This document shows, in pieces, positions 9,846 to 18,112 of a DNA stretch of 64,000 bases (position 1 is its first letter; the number at the start of each line of letters is the position of its first letter). The DNA comes from Phenylobacterium aquaticum (lineage in GTDB: Bacteria; Pseudomonadota; Alphaproteobacteria; Caulobacterales; Caulobacteraceae), in contig NZ_CANCLE010000003.1 in the NCBI RefSeq assembly GCF_947378715.1, positions 1-64,000 on the forward strand, given 5' to 3'. A model generated the notes under the pieces. It made no database searches. It was given only the letters and a program-made list of their open reading frames with translations, and had not been told where the DNA came from. The translations under genes were made by a program, and so were the position numbers.

Positions 9846-11069
9846 GTGAACGCGCCCAGTCCCGCCCCCAACGACTATTCAGCCTATCCGGACGCCCAGG
9901 GCCGGTTTGGCGACTATGGCGGCCGCTATGTGCCCGAGACCCTGATGCCGCTGGTCCATGAGCTGGATGCGGCCTATCGGGCGGCCAAGGCCGATCCCGC
10001 CTTCCAGGCCGAGCTGTCGAGCTTCCTGACCCACTATGTCGGCCGCCCCAGCCCGCTCTATTTCGCCGAGCGCCTGACCCAGCACTATGGCGGCGCGAAG
10101 ATCTATCTGAAGCGCGAGGAGCTGAATCACACCGGCTCCCACAAGATCAACAACTGCATGGGCCAGATCCTGCTGGCGCGGCGCATGGGCAAGACCCGGA
10201 TCATCGCCGAGACCGGCGCCGGCCAGCATGGGGTGGCCTCGGCCACGGTCTGCGCCCGCTTCGGCCTGCCCTGCGTGGTCTATATGGGCGCCGTCGATGT
10301 CGAGCGGCAGAAGCCCAATGTGTTCCGCATGAACCTGCTGGGCGCCCAGGTCGAGGCGGTGACCTCCGGCTCGGCGACGCTCAAGGACGCCATGAACGAG
10401 GCCCTGCGCGACTGGGTCACCAACGTCCACGACACCTATTACATGATCGGCACCGCGGCCGGCATGCATCCGTATCCGGAGATGGTCCGCGACTTCCAGT
10501 CGGTGATCGGCCAGGAGGTGCGCGAGCAGATGATGGCCGCCGAGGGCCGCCTGCCCGACGCGGTGGTCGCCTGCGTGGGCGGCGGCTCCAACGCCATCGG
10601 CATTTTCCATCCGTTCCTGAATGACGAGGGCGTCCGCCTCTATGGCGTCGAGGCGGCCGGCGAGGGCATGGACAGCGGCCGTCACGCGGCCGCGATCAAT
10701 GGCGGCCGCCCCGGTGTCCTGCATGGAAACATGACCTATCTACTGCAGGATCCCGAGGGCCAGATCACCGAGGCCCATTCGATCTCGGCCGGCCTCGACT
10801 ATCCGGGCATCGGGCCCGAGCACTCCTGGCTGCACGATGTCGGCCGGGCGACCTATCTGACCGCCACCGACCAGGATTCCCTGGAGGCGTTCACGCTTCT
10901 GGCCCAGCTTGAGGGCATACTGCCGGCGATCGAGTCCGCCCACGCCCTGGCCCGCCTGCCGGAGGTGGTGAAGGACGTCGGCAAGGACGGTATCGTGGTG
11001 CTGAATCTCTCCGGCCGGGGCGACAAGGACGTCGCCACCGTGGCCGCCCATCTCGGACGGACGATTTGA
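9846..11069 (+). CDS. trpB: Tryptophan synthase beta chain
   Basis: PLP enzyme that joins indole and serine, working as a complex with TrpA. At 407 residues it is a TrpB1-type chain. The PLP lysine lies in [10 protein letters not shown], and the phosphate-binding glycine loop is [12 protein letters not shown]. The start is GTG at 9846, 42 bp after trpF. The stop overlaps the TTG start of trpA as TTGA, which couples synthesis of the two subunits. Confidence 0.98.
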   Translation: MNAPSPAPNDYSAYPDAQGRFGDYGGRYVPETLMPLVHELDAAYRAAKADPAFQAELSSFLTHYVGRPSPLYFAERLTQHYGGAKIYLKREELNHTGSHKINNCMGQILLARRMGKTRIIAETGAGQHGVASATVCARFGLPCVVYMGAVDVERQKPNVFRMNLLGAQVEAVTSGSATLKDAMNEALRDWVTNVHDTYYMIGTAAGMHPYPEMVRDFQSVIGQEVREQMMAAEGRLPDAVVACVGGGSNAIGIFHPFLNDEGVRLYGVEAAGEGMDSGRHAAAINGGRPGVLHGNMTYLLQDPEGQITEAHSISAGLDYPGIGPEHSWLHDVGRATYLTATDQDSLEAFTLLAQLEGILPAIESAHALARLPEVVKDVGKDGIVVLNLSGRGDKDVATVAAHLGRTI

Positions 11070-11899
11070 CCAAGACTCGTATCGACGCGCGGTTCGCGGC
11101 GCTCAAGGCTGAGGGCCGTGCGGCCTTCGTGGCCTATGTCATGGCCGGCGACCCGGACTATGCGACCGGTCTGGAGATTCTCAAGGGTCTGCCGGGCGCG
11201 GGCGCCGACCTGATCGAGGTGGGGTTCCCCTTCTCCGACCCCATGGCCGAGGGGCCGCCGATCCAGCGCGCCGCGCTTCGGGCCCTCAACAAGGGCATGA
11301 CGCTCTCCAAGACCCTGCAGATGATCGCCGCGTTCCGGCAGGTGGATCAGACCACCCCGATCGTCCTGATGGGTTACGCCAATCCGTTGATCAACCGGGG
11401 CTTCGAGACCTTCGCCCGCGATGCAGCGGCGGCCGGCGCCGACGGGCTGATCGTGGTCGACATCCCGCCGGAGGAGGCCGATCCCCTGGCCGACGCGCTG
11501 GACGCCGAACAGCTGTCCCTGCTGCTGCTTTCGACGCCCACCAGTGACGACGCGCGGCTGAAGATCATCCTGAAGCGGACCTCGGGCTTCGCCTACTATG
11601 TCTCGGTGGCCGGGGTCACCGGGGTGAAGGAAGCCGACGCCGCGACCGTGGCGCCCCACGTCGAACGGGTCCGGGCGGCCGGCGGCCTGCCGGTCTGCGT
11701 CGGCTTCGGAATCAAGACGCCTGAGCGCGCCGCGGCGGTCGCCCGGGTCGCCGATGGCGTGGTGGTCGGCTCGGCCCTGGTGGATGAAGTCGCCGAAGCT
11801 CTGGCGGTCAACGAAAGCGTGACCGCCCGGGTGCTTTCCAAAGTCAATTCCTTGGCTAAGGCTGTGCGTTCCGCGCGAGTCGAAAGCCTCACGGTGTAA
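11066..11899 (+). CDS. trpA: Tryptophan synthase alpha chain
   Basis: Cleaves indole-3-glycerol phosphate and channels indole to TrpB. The 277-residue TIM barrel shows the catalytic Glu in [16 protein letters not shown] and Asp in [10 protein letters not shown], with the phosphate loops FGIKTPERA and [10 protein letters not shown]. The start is TTG, overlapping the trpB stop by 3 nt, an uncommon start codon that makes coupling to trpB likely. Confidence 0.98.
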   Translation: MTKTRIDARFAALKAEGRAAFVAYVMAGDPDYATGLEILKGLPGAGADLIEVGFPFSDPMAEGPPIQRAALRALNKGMTLSKTLQMIAAFRQVDQTTPIVLMGYANPLINRGFETFARDAAAAGADGLIVVDIPPEEADPLADALDAEQLSLLLLSTPTSDDARLKIILKRTSGFAYYVSVAGVTGVKEADAATVAPHVERVRAAGGLPVCVGFGIKTPERAAAVARVADGVVVGSALVDEVAEALAVNESVTARVLSKVNSLAKAVRSARVESLTV

Positions 11900-11905
11900 G
11901 ACCCC

Positions 11906-12838
11906 ATGGCGATGGCTGAACAGCGAAACGACAAGGCCGGCAAGTCTCCGGCGTCCACGGCCCCGCGTGAGCGGGGCGGGTGGCTGGCCAAGATCGCGCC
12001 CGGCGTGCGCAATCTGGTCTCCAAGCGTGAGACGCCCGAGAACCTGTGGGTCAAATGTCCCGACACCGGGGAGATGATCTACCGCTCGGACCTGGAGGCG
12101 GCCCTGTGGGTCACGCCGTCGGGCAGCCATATGCGGATCGGCGCGGCGCAACGCATGCGCTACACCTTCGATGACGGCCAGTACGAGAAGATCGCCTCGC
12201 CGGTGGTCGTCGAGGACCCGCTGAAGTTCCCGGATGACAAGCCCTATCCCGAGCGCCTCAAGGCCGCCCGCAAGGCGACCGGCGAGCAGGATTCCATGGC
12301 CATCGGCTTTGGCAAGATCCAGGGCCAGGACGCCGTGGTCGTGGTCCAGGACTTCTCCTTCATGGGCGGTTCGCTCGGCATGGGCGCCGGGGAGATCTTC
12401 ATCAAGGCCGCCCAGGAAGCCGTAACCCGCGGCTGCCCCTTCGTGATCTTCACGGCCTCGGGCGGCGCGCGGATGCAGGAAGGGACTCTGTCCCTGATGC
12501 AGATGGCGCGGACGACTCTGGCCCTCAATGAGGTCAAGAGCGCCGGCCTGCCCTATGTGGTGGTGCTGACCGATCCGACCACGGGCGGGGTCTCGGCCTC
12601 CTACGCCATGCTGGGCGACGTGCACCTGGCCGAGCCCAACGCCATGATCGCCTTCTCCGGCCGTCGCGTGATCGAGCAGACCATCCGCGAGGTCCTGCCC
12701 CCCGGCTTCCAGCGCGCCGAATTCCTGGTGGAGCGCGGCATGGTCGACCAGGTGGTGGCTCGGGCCGATATCCCCCGCGTTCTGGCCTCGATCCTGAAGA
12801 CCCTGATGATGGGTCGCGCGCGCTCAAGGGCCGCCTGA
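11906..12838 (+). CDS. accD: Acetyl-CoA carboxylase carboxyltransferase subunit beta
   Basis: Forms malonyl-CoA with AccA for fatty-acid synthesis. The 310-residue protein has the conserved core FMGGSLGMGAGE, FTASGGARMQEG, TDPTTGGVSASYAMLGD and GRRVIEQTIREVLPPGFQRAE. The N-terminal region that is a four-cysteine zinc ribbon in E. coli reads KCPDTGEMIYRSDLE then WVTPSGSHMRIG, so only one cysteine remains; I recall this loss as common in Alphaproteobacteria. It lies 6 nt after trpA and 27 nt before folC. Confidence 0.97.
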   Translation: MAMAEQRNDKAGKSPASTAPRERGGWLAKIAPGVRNLVSKRETPENLWVKCPDTGEMIYRSDLEAALWVTPSGSHMRIGAAQRMRYTFDDGQYEKIASPVVVEDPLKFPDDKPYPERLKAARKATGEQDSMAIGFGKIQGQDAVVVVQDFSFMGGSLGMGAGEIFIKAAQEAVTRGCPFVIFTASGGARMQEGTLSLMQMARTTLALNEVKSAGLPYVVVLTDPTTGGVSASYAMLGDVHLAEPNAMIAFSGRRVIEQTIREVLPPGFQRAEFLVERGMVDQVVARADIPRVLASILKTLMMGRARSRAA

Positions 12839-12865
12839 CCTTCTCCACACAACCGGCAGACCGCG

Positions 12866-14185
12866 ATGTATGACCCCATCCGCGCCTCCGACGCGGTAAT
12901 GCAGCGTCTGCGCGCCAACCATCCGTCGCTGATCGACCTGACCACCGGCCGGGTCGAGCGTCTGCTGGCGGCCCTCGGCCATCCCGAGCGGCGGCTGCCG
13001 CCGGTGATTCATGTGGCGGGCACCAACGGCAAGGGCTCGACGGTCGCCTATCTGCGGGCCATCGCCGAAGCTGCGGGGCTGAAGGTCCATGCCATCACCT
13101 CGCCGCATCTGGTGCGGTTCGCCGAGCGTATCCGGGTGGCCGGGACCCTGATCACCGATGCGCGGCTGGAGGAGCTCACCGACCGGCTGGAGACCGCCAA
13201 CGCCGGCCAGCCGATCAGCTTCTTCGAGATCACCACCGTGCTGGCCTTCGAGGCCTTCGCCGACACGCCCGCCGATCTCTGCATCGTCGAGGTCGGTCTG
13301 GGCGGCCGCTTCGACGCCACCAATGTGTTCGACGCCCCGGCGGTCAGCGTCATCACCCCGGTCGACTACGACCATCTGGAGATGCTGGGTCCGGAACTGG
13401 GCAAGATCGCCTGGGAGAAGGCCGGGATCATCAAGCCGGGGCGGCCGGTGGTCTCCGCCCGCCAACTGATGGAGGCCGAGGACGTCATCCTCGCCGAGGC
13501 GGTGGCCCAGGGCGCGCCGATCACCCTGATGGGCCGCGACGCCGACGCCTGGGCCGAGCGCGGCCGGTTGATGGTGCAGGTCGGCGAACGCCATCTCGAC
13601 CTGCCGGCGCCGTCGTTGTTTGGGGTGCATCAGTTCGACAACGCCGGCCTGGCGGTCGCGGCCATACTGGCGCTGAATGATCCGCGCATCGACGAGGCGG
13701 CTATCGCCCAGGGCGTCGCCTCCGCCGTCTGGCCGGCCCGTTTCCAGCGGCTGACCACCGGGCCGCTCGGGACCATGGCCCAGGCGCGGGGCGCGGACCT
13801 GTGGCTGGACGGCGGGCACAATCCCCACGCGGGGCGAGCCCTGGCGGAATCGACACGCCGGCTGCTGGCCCGCGATCCCCGGCCCCTGGTGCTGGTCGCC
13901 GCCATGTTCGCGCGCAAGGATTCGATGGGCTTCTTCGCGCCCTTCGCCGATCTCGACCCTCAGGTCTTCGCCACCAGCTTCGACTCGCCCAACGCCGCGA
14001 CCGCCGAGGACATCGCCCAGGCGGCGGGTCAGGCCGGATTGCGGGTTGAGGTGGTGACCGACGTCACCGAGGGCGTGCGCCGGGCGTTGGCCCAGCCAGG
14101 TCCGCCGCCCCATGTGCTGGTCTGCGGCGGCCTGCACTTCGCCGGCGAGGTCCTGGCGCTCAGCCCCGAGACCTGGCCGACCTGA
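12866..14185 (+). CDS. folC: Bifunctional folylpolyglutamate synthase/dihydrofolate synthase
   Basis: Adds glutamate to dihydropteroate and extends folate polyglutamates in the cytosol. The 439-residue protein has the Mur-ligase P-loop HVAGTNGKGSTVAYL, ITSPHLVRFAERI, and VEVGLGGRFDATNV, followed by DYDHLEMLG. It closes the trp-acc-fol run, and accD-folC adjacency is widespread. A weak hairpin follows. Confidence 0.97.
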   Translation: MYDPIRASDAVMQRLRANHPSLIDLTTGRVERLLAALGHPERRLPPVIHVAGTNGKGSTVAYLRAIAEAAGLKVHAITSPHLVRFAERIRVAGTLITDARLEELTDRLETANAGQPISFFEITTVLAFEAFADTPADLCIVEVGLGGRFDATNVFDAPAVSVITPVDYDHLEMLGPELGKIAWEKAGIIKPGRPVVSARQLMEAEDVILAEAVAQGAPITLMGRDADAWAERGRLMVQVGERHLDLPAPSLFGVHQFDNAGLAVAAILALNDPRIDEAAIAQGVASAVWPARFQRLTTGPLGTMAQARGADLWLDGGHNPHAGRALAESTRRLLARDPRPLVLVAAMFARKDSMGFFAPFADLDPQVFATSFDSPNAATAEDIAQAAGQAGLRVEVVTDVTEGVRRALAQPGPPPHVLVCGGLHFAGEVLALSPETWPT

Positions 14186-14192
14186 CGCGCCG

Positions 14193-14222
14193 CCCGGCTC
14201 CAAATCAAAAACCAGAGCCGGG
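14193..14222. terminator. Possible bidirectional hairpin between folC and trxA
   Basis: CCCGGCTC and GAGCCGGG pair over 8 bp around a 14-nt loop between two convergent genes. No T tract follows in either direction, so termination is uncertain. Confidence 0.35.
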
Positions 14223-14239
14223 ACGGGGTCAGGGCAGGA

Positions 14240-14563
14240 TCAGATCCCGGCTTCGTTCAGCCATTCGACGATCTTCTGCTTGGGCATGGCGCCCACCTTC
14301 ATGGAGGCCATCTGGCCGTCCTTGAACAGCATCATGGTCGGGATGCCGCGCACGCCGTAGCGCGAGGGGGTGGTCGGCGATTCTTCGATGTTCAGCTTGA
14401 CCACGGTGACCTGGGCGCCCAGCTCGGCGGCGATCTGTTCCAGGGCCGGGGCGATCTGCTTGCAGGGGCCGCACCATTCGGCCCAGAAGTCGACCAGCAC
14501 GGGCTTGGAGGACTGCAGGACGTCCTTGTCGAAGGATTCGTCGGTAACCGCTACGGTGCTCAT
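14240..14563 (-). CDS. trxA: Thioredoxin
   Basis: Cytosolic dithiol reductant. The 107-residue protein has the active site WAEWCGPCK, the cis-proline loop GIPTMMLF, and buried FWAEW context, all canonical for Trx1. The ATG at 14563 opens MSTVAVTDESF; GGAG lies a few bases upstream. It follows addA on the same strand with an 81-bp gap, so it may have its own promoter. The tsaE-to-trxA order is one I recall from Caulobacter relatives. Confidence 0.96.
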   Translation of the reverse strand: MSTVAVTDESFDKDVLQSSKPVLVDFWAEWCGPCKQIAPALEQIAAELGAQVTVVKLNIEESPTTPSRYGVRGIPTMMLFKDGQMASMKVGAMPKQKIVEWLNEAGI

Positions 14564-14644
14564 CAAGAAGCTCCCTTTGACGCCGATCCGCGACGCGCGG
14601 CGGGCGTGTTTCGAACCGCCATATGGGCGGCTTCCCGTCCGGTA

Positions 14645-17600
14645 TCAACCGTTACGACCAAGCTCCGCAAGGGTTTCGGCGATGAGTAATTCTGGGATGG
14701 GCATCAGCTTGGGCCCGTCGGTCCAGACCAGGGCCGCCTCGATGCGGCGCCCCGGGAACACATCGGCCAGCACCCCGGCATAGAGCGCCATCTGCCGCAG
14801 ATAGGCGGGATCGGCCGCCTCGATGCGGTCGGGGGAGGGACGGTTGGTCTTGAAATCCGCCACCAGCACCCGGTCGGGCAGCACCACCAACCGGTCGAGC
14901 CGGCCGGAAATCGCCAGGCCAGGGGGCAGGGCCTTGGCCGTGCCGGCCACGGCGACCTCGGCGCGGGAGCCCGGCCCGAACACCTCGGCGAAGCGGTCGT
15001 CGTTCAGCACGCCCATCGCCGCGGCGACCATCTCGTCGGCCTGGTCGGGGGCGAGGTCGGGTTCGCGGCCCAGCATGCGGCGAGCGGAAGTCTCGCGCAC
15101 GGCGGACTCGAGATCGGGCAGCACCTGCAGCAGGCGGTGGATCAGTTCGCCACGTCGGAATCGGCCCAGGCCGCGCGACCGGGCGAGCGGCGAGGCGGCC
15201 GGCGCGACCGCGTCCTCCCCCAGATCTGAGGGCGAGGCGTAGCGGGCATAGGCTTCCTGGGCGGCGGGCTCCGACGTCCAGGCCGGGGCCGGAGCGGTCG
15301 CGGCGTCTGCCCCGGCGGCGGGACCCAGGGCCGTGGGGTCGGGCCCGAACCGCTGGAACTCCAGGTCACCGGAGCGGACGGCGCGCACCTGAGGGCCGAC
15401 GTCGGGGTGGGCCAGGGCGTCGTTCAGGGCGCGCCACCAGCCCTGCAGCGTCTCTTCCTTGGTCCGTGACGAGACCCGGCCGCAGAGCACCAGCCGGTCG
15501 CGTGCGCGGGTCAGGGCGACATAGAGCAGGCGGAAGGCCTCCTCCTCGTCCTTCCTCACGCGCCGCGCGCGGGCGGCGGCCGCAGCGGGGCCATCGGCCT
15601 TGCCGGACGCCGACCACAGGAAACCGCCGGCCTCGGTCTCCAACAGGGGCGAACCCCGGGCGGTGCGGCTGAGCGTGGTCTCCGGCAGGAAGACGATCGG
15701 CGCCTCCAGCCCCTTGGCGCCGTGGGCGGTCATCACCCGCACCTCGTCGCGACCGGCCTCCAGCTCGCGCTTCACGGTGATGTCCAGGCTGACCAGGGCG
15801 GCGGCCAGGCTCTCCAGATCCTCGATCCCCCGCTGCTCGGCCGCCAGCACCTGGGCCAGGAATTCGTCCAGGGCGTCCTGGGCCTCGGCCCCCAGCCGGC
15901 GCAGCATCCGGGCGCGCTGGGTGCGGCCGGCCGCGTCGCGGGCGCCCAGCAGATGGGAATAGAACTCGAAGGGCCGCCGCCGCGCCGCTTCTGCCCGAGC
16001 CAGGGTCAGGAAGGCCAGGGCCGAGGCCCATTCGGGCCGCTCGGCGGCGCGCTCGGCCAGCCTGGTCCAAAGTCGGGTGTCCCCGCGCCGGAAGGCCAGG
16101 GCGTAGAGGCTGTCATCGTCCAGGTCGCAGAACGGGCTTTTCAGCAGGGCGGCCAGGGTCAGGTCGTCGTCGGGGAACTGGACGAAGCGGGCGAGCGCCA
16201 GCAGGTCGTCGAACAGGATGTGCTCGCTGAGCGCCAGGCGGTCGGCCCCGGCCACCGGAATCTCCCGGCGCTTCAGCGCCCGCAGGATCTCCTCGAACAG
16301 GGCCCGGCGGCGGCGCACCAGGATCAGCACGTCGCCGGCCTTGGCGGGGCGCCAGACCTTGTCGTCCTTGTCGAACACCGCGTCGCCCCGGGCGATCAGG
16401 GCGGCGATCTCGCCGGCGATGCGTTCGGCGAGGCGGCGGTTGGCGGAGGTCTCGGCCACCTGGTCCAGGGGCGCGTCCCAGGCGTCGCGGTCCTCGCCGG
16501 CCACTTCGCGCTCGAGCGGCCAGAGATCGACGCAGCCGGCGTCGGCCTTGCGCATGGCCTCGTGCAGGATCGGCTCCGGGTCTCCGCCGGCGCCCAGGCG
16601 AGGCAGGATGGCGGCGGCTCGCTCGGGCGCCGCAAAGGCCGCATCGACGAACTTCAGCACCTGCGGCGTCGAGCGCCATGAGGCCAGCAGGTCCACCCGC
16701 TCGAAGCGCTGGCCGGCCCCGGCCGCGCGGTCGCGATGGTGCTCGAATTCCTGGATCAGGATCTCCGGCGCGGCGCCCTGGAAGGAATAGATCGACTGCT
16801 TCTCGTCGCCGACCACGAACATGTTGCGGGTCAGGCCGTCCCGGGTCGGCAGGCCGTCGCCGGAGAAGAACTCGCCGGCCAGCGCTCGGACGATGGCCCA
16901 CTGGTCGGGCGCGGTGTCCTGGGCCTCGTCGACCAGCATGTGGGCGATGCCGCCGTCGAGCTTGTAGAGCACCCAGGCCGCTTGCGGCCGAAGCGCCGTC
17001 AGGTCGCGGGTTTTCTCGATCAGGTCGGCGAAATCGAGACCCCCGATCGCCGCCTTCTCGAGGCGGTAGGCGGCCAGATAGGCGTCGGCGAGCGCCAGCG
17101 CATAGGCCGTGTCCCAGGCGATGCTGGCGCTGGCGGCCAGTTCGCGGGCGGCGGCCAGCCGGTCCTGCTCGGCCAGCAGGGCGTCCCGCAGGTCCTCCCG
17201 CGACTTCAGCCCCGAGGTCTTGGCGACCCAGGTGGCGGGGGTCCCGGCCAGGGTGAACAGGGCGGAGGTCGCCGCGTCGAACCCGGCGTGGGGGTCGGCG
17301 GCCACGGCCGCGAGCTTGCCGGCGTTGGTCTGGTCCTGCTTGCCGCCCTCCGACAGCAGCTGGGCGGCCGCTCGCCACAGGGAACGATCCAGTTCGGCCA
17401 TGGCCTGGGCGAGGACAGCGTCGGGGTCGCAGGGCTGGTCGAAGCCGCAAACCCGCCAGACATCGGCCACCGCGCCCGCGAAACCGCCCTGTGCCGCCAG
17501 ATAGGCCGCGAGCCGTCCGCGCTGGGCCTCGAAGGCCGCGAACATCGACTGGAAGCTTTGATAATCCAGCGCCACCGAGAACCGGGCATAGGCCTGCGCC

Positions 17601-18112
17601 ACCGGGCCCTCGCCCTTCAGGGCGTGCCGGGCCACGGCCTTGCGGGCGGCGGCGGCCACGGCGGCCGAGGCGGCGTCATCCATCACCCGGAAGCCCGGCG
17701 ACACGCCCGCCTCCAGCGGGAAGCGCCGCAGCAGCTTCTCGCAGAAGGCGTGGATAGTCTGGATCTTCAGCCCGCCCGGGGTCTCCAGGGCGCGGGCGAA
17801 CAGGGCGCGGGCGGCGGACAGCCGCTCGCGGTCATAGCTTTCGACCTCGCGACCCTCCAGCTCGGCCAGCCGGCTGCTCAGCCGGGCGTCGTCATAGACC
17901 GACCAGTCGCCGAGCAGGCCGAACAGCCGGCGCTGCATCTCGGCGGCGGCCGCCTTGGTGTAGGTCACGCACAGAATGGTCTCGGGCTCGGCCCCCGCCA
18001 GCAGCAGGCGGGCCACCCGGTCGATCAGGGTCTTGGTCTTGCCCGAGCCGGCGTTGGCGGTGACGAACACCGACAGGCCCGGATCGGCGGCGATGCGCTG
18101 CGGATCGCTCAT
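14645..18112 (-). CDS. addA: Double-strand break repair helicase-nuclease AddA
   Basis: UvrD-type helicase plus RecB-like nuclease of the AddAB complex, which resects DNA ends for RecA. The 1155-residue protein has Walker A TANAGSGKTKTLIDR near residue 18, HMLVDEAQDTAPDQW (motif II), DEKQSIYSFQGA (motif III), RLLYVALTRARDRLVLCG (motif VI) and the C-terminal nuclease signature VLVADFKTNRP with YLRQMALYAGVL. The ATG at 18112 overlaps the addB stop as ATGA. A longer frame upstream would run into addB. Confidence 0.97.
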   Translation of the reverse strand: MSDPQRIAADPGLSVFVTANAGSGKTKTLIDRVARLLLAGAEPETILCVTYTKAAAAEMQRRLFGLLGDWSVYDDARLSSRLAELEGREVESYDRERLSAARALFARALETPGGLKIQTIHAFCEKLLRRFPLEAGVSPGFRVMDDAASAAVAAAARKAVARHALKGEGPVAQAYARFSVALDYQSFQSMFAAFEAQRGRLAAYLAAQGGFAGAVADVWRVCGFDQPCDPDAVLAQAMAELDRSLWRAAAQLLSEGGKQDQTNAGKLAAVAADPHAGFDAATSALFTLAGTPATWVAKTSGLKSREDLRDALLAEQDRLAAARELAASASIAWDTAYALALADAYLAAYRLEKAAIGGLDFADLIEKTRDLTALRPQAAWVLYKLDGGIAHMLVDEAQDTAPDQWAIVRALAGEFFSGDGLPTRDGLTRNMFVVGDEKQSIYSFQGAAPEILIQEFEHHRDRAAGAGQRFERVDLLASWRSTPQVLKFVDAAFAAPERAAAILPRLGAGGDPEPILHEAMRKADAGCVDLWPLEREVAGEDRDAWDAPLDQVAETSANRRLAERIAGEIAALIARGDAVFDKDDKVWRPAKAGDVLILVRRRRALFEEILRALKRREIPVAGADRLALSEHILFDDLLALARFVQFPDDDLTLAALLKSPFCDLDDDSLYALAFRRGDTRLWTRLAERAAERPEWASALAFLTLARAEAARRRPFEFYSHLLGARDAAGRTQRARMLRRLGAEAQDALDEFLAQVLAAEQRGIEDLESLAAALVSLDITVKRELEAGRDEVRVMTAHGAKGLEAPIVFLPETTLSRTARGSPLLETEAGGFLWSASGKADGPAAAAARARRVRKDEEEAFRLLYVALTRARDRLVLCGRVSSRTKEETLQGWWRALNDALAHPDVGPQVRAVRSGDLEFQRFGPDPTALGPAAGADAATAPAPAWTSEPAAQEAYARYASPSDLGEDAVAPAASPLARSRGLGRFRRGELIHRLLQVLPDLESAVRETSARRMLGREPDLAPDQADEMVAAAMGVLNDDRFAEVFGPGSRAEVAVAGTAKALPPGLAISGRLDRLVVLPDRVLVADFKTNRPSPDRIEAADPAYLRQMALYAGVLADVFPGRRIEAALVWTDGPKLMPIPELLIAETLAELGRNG

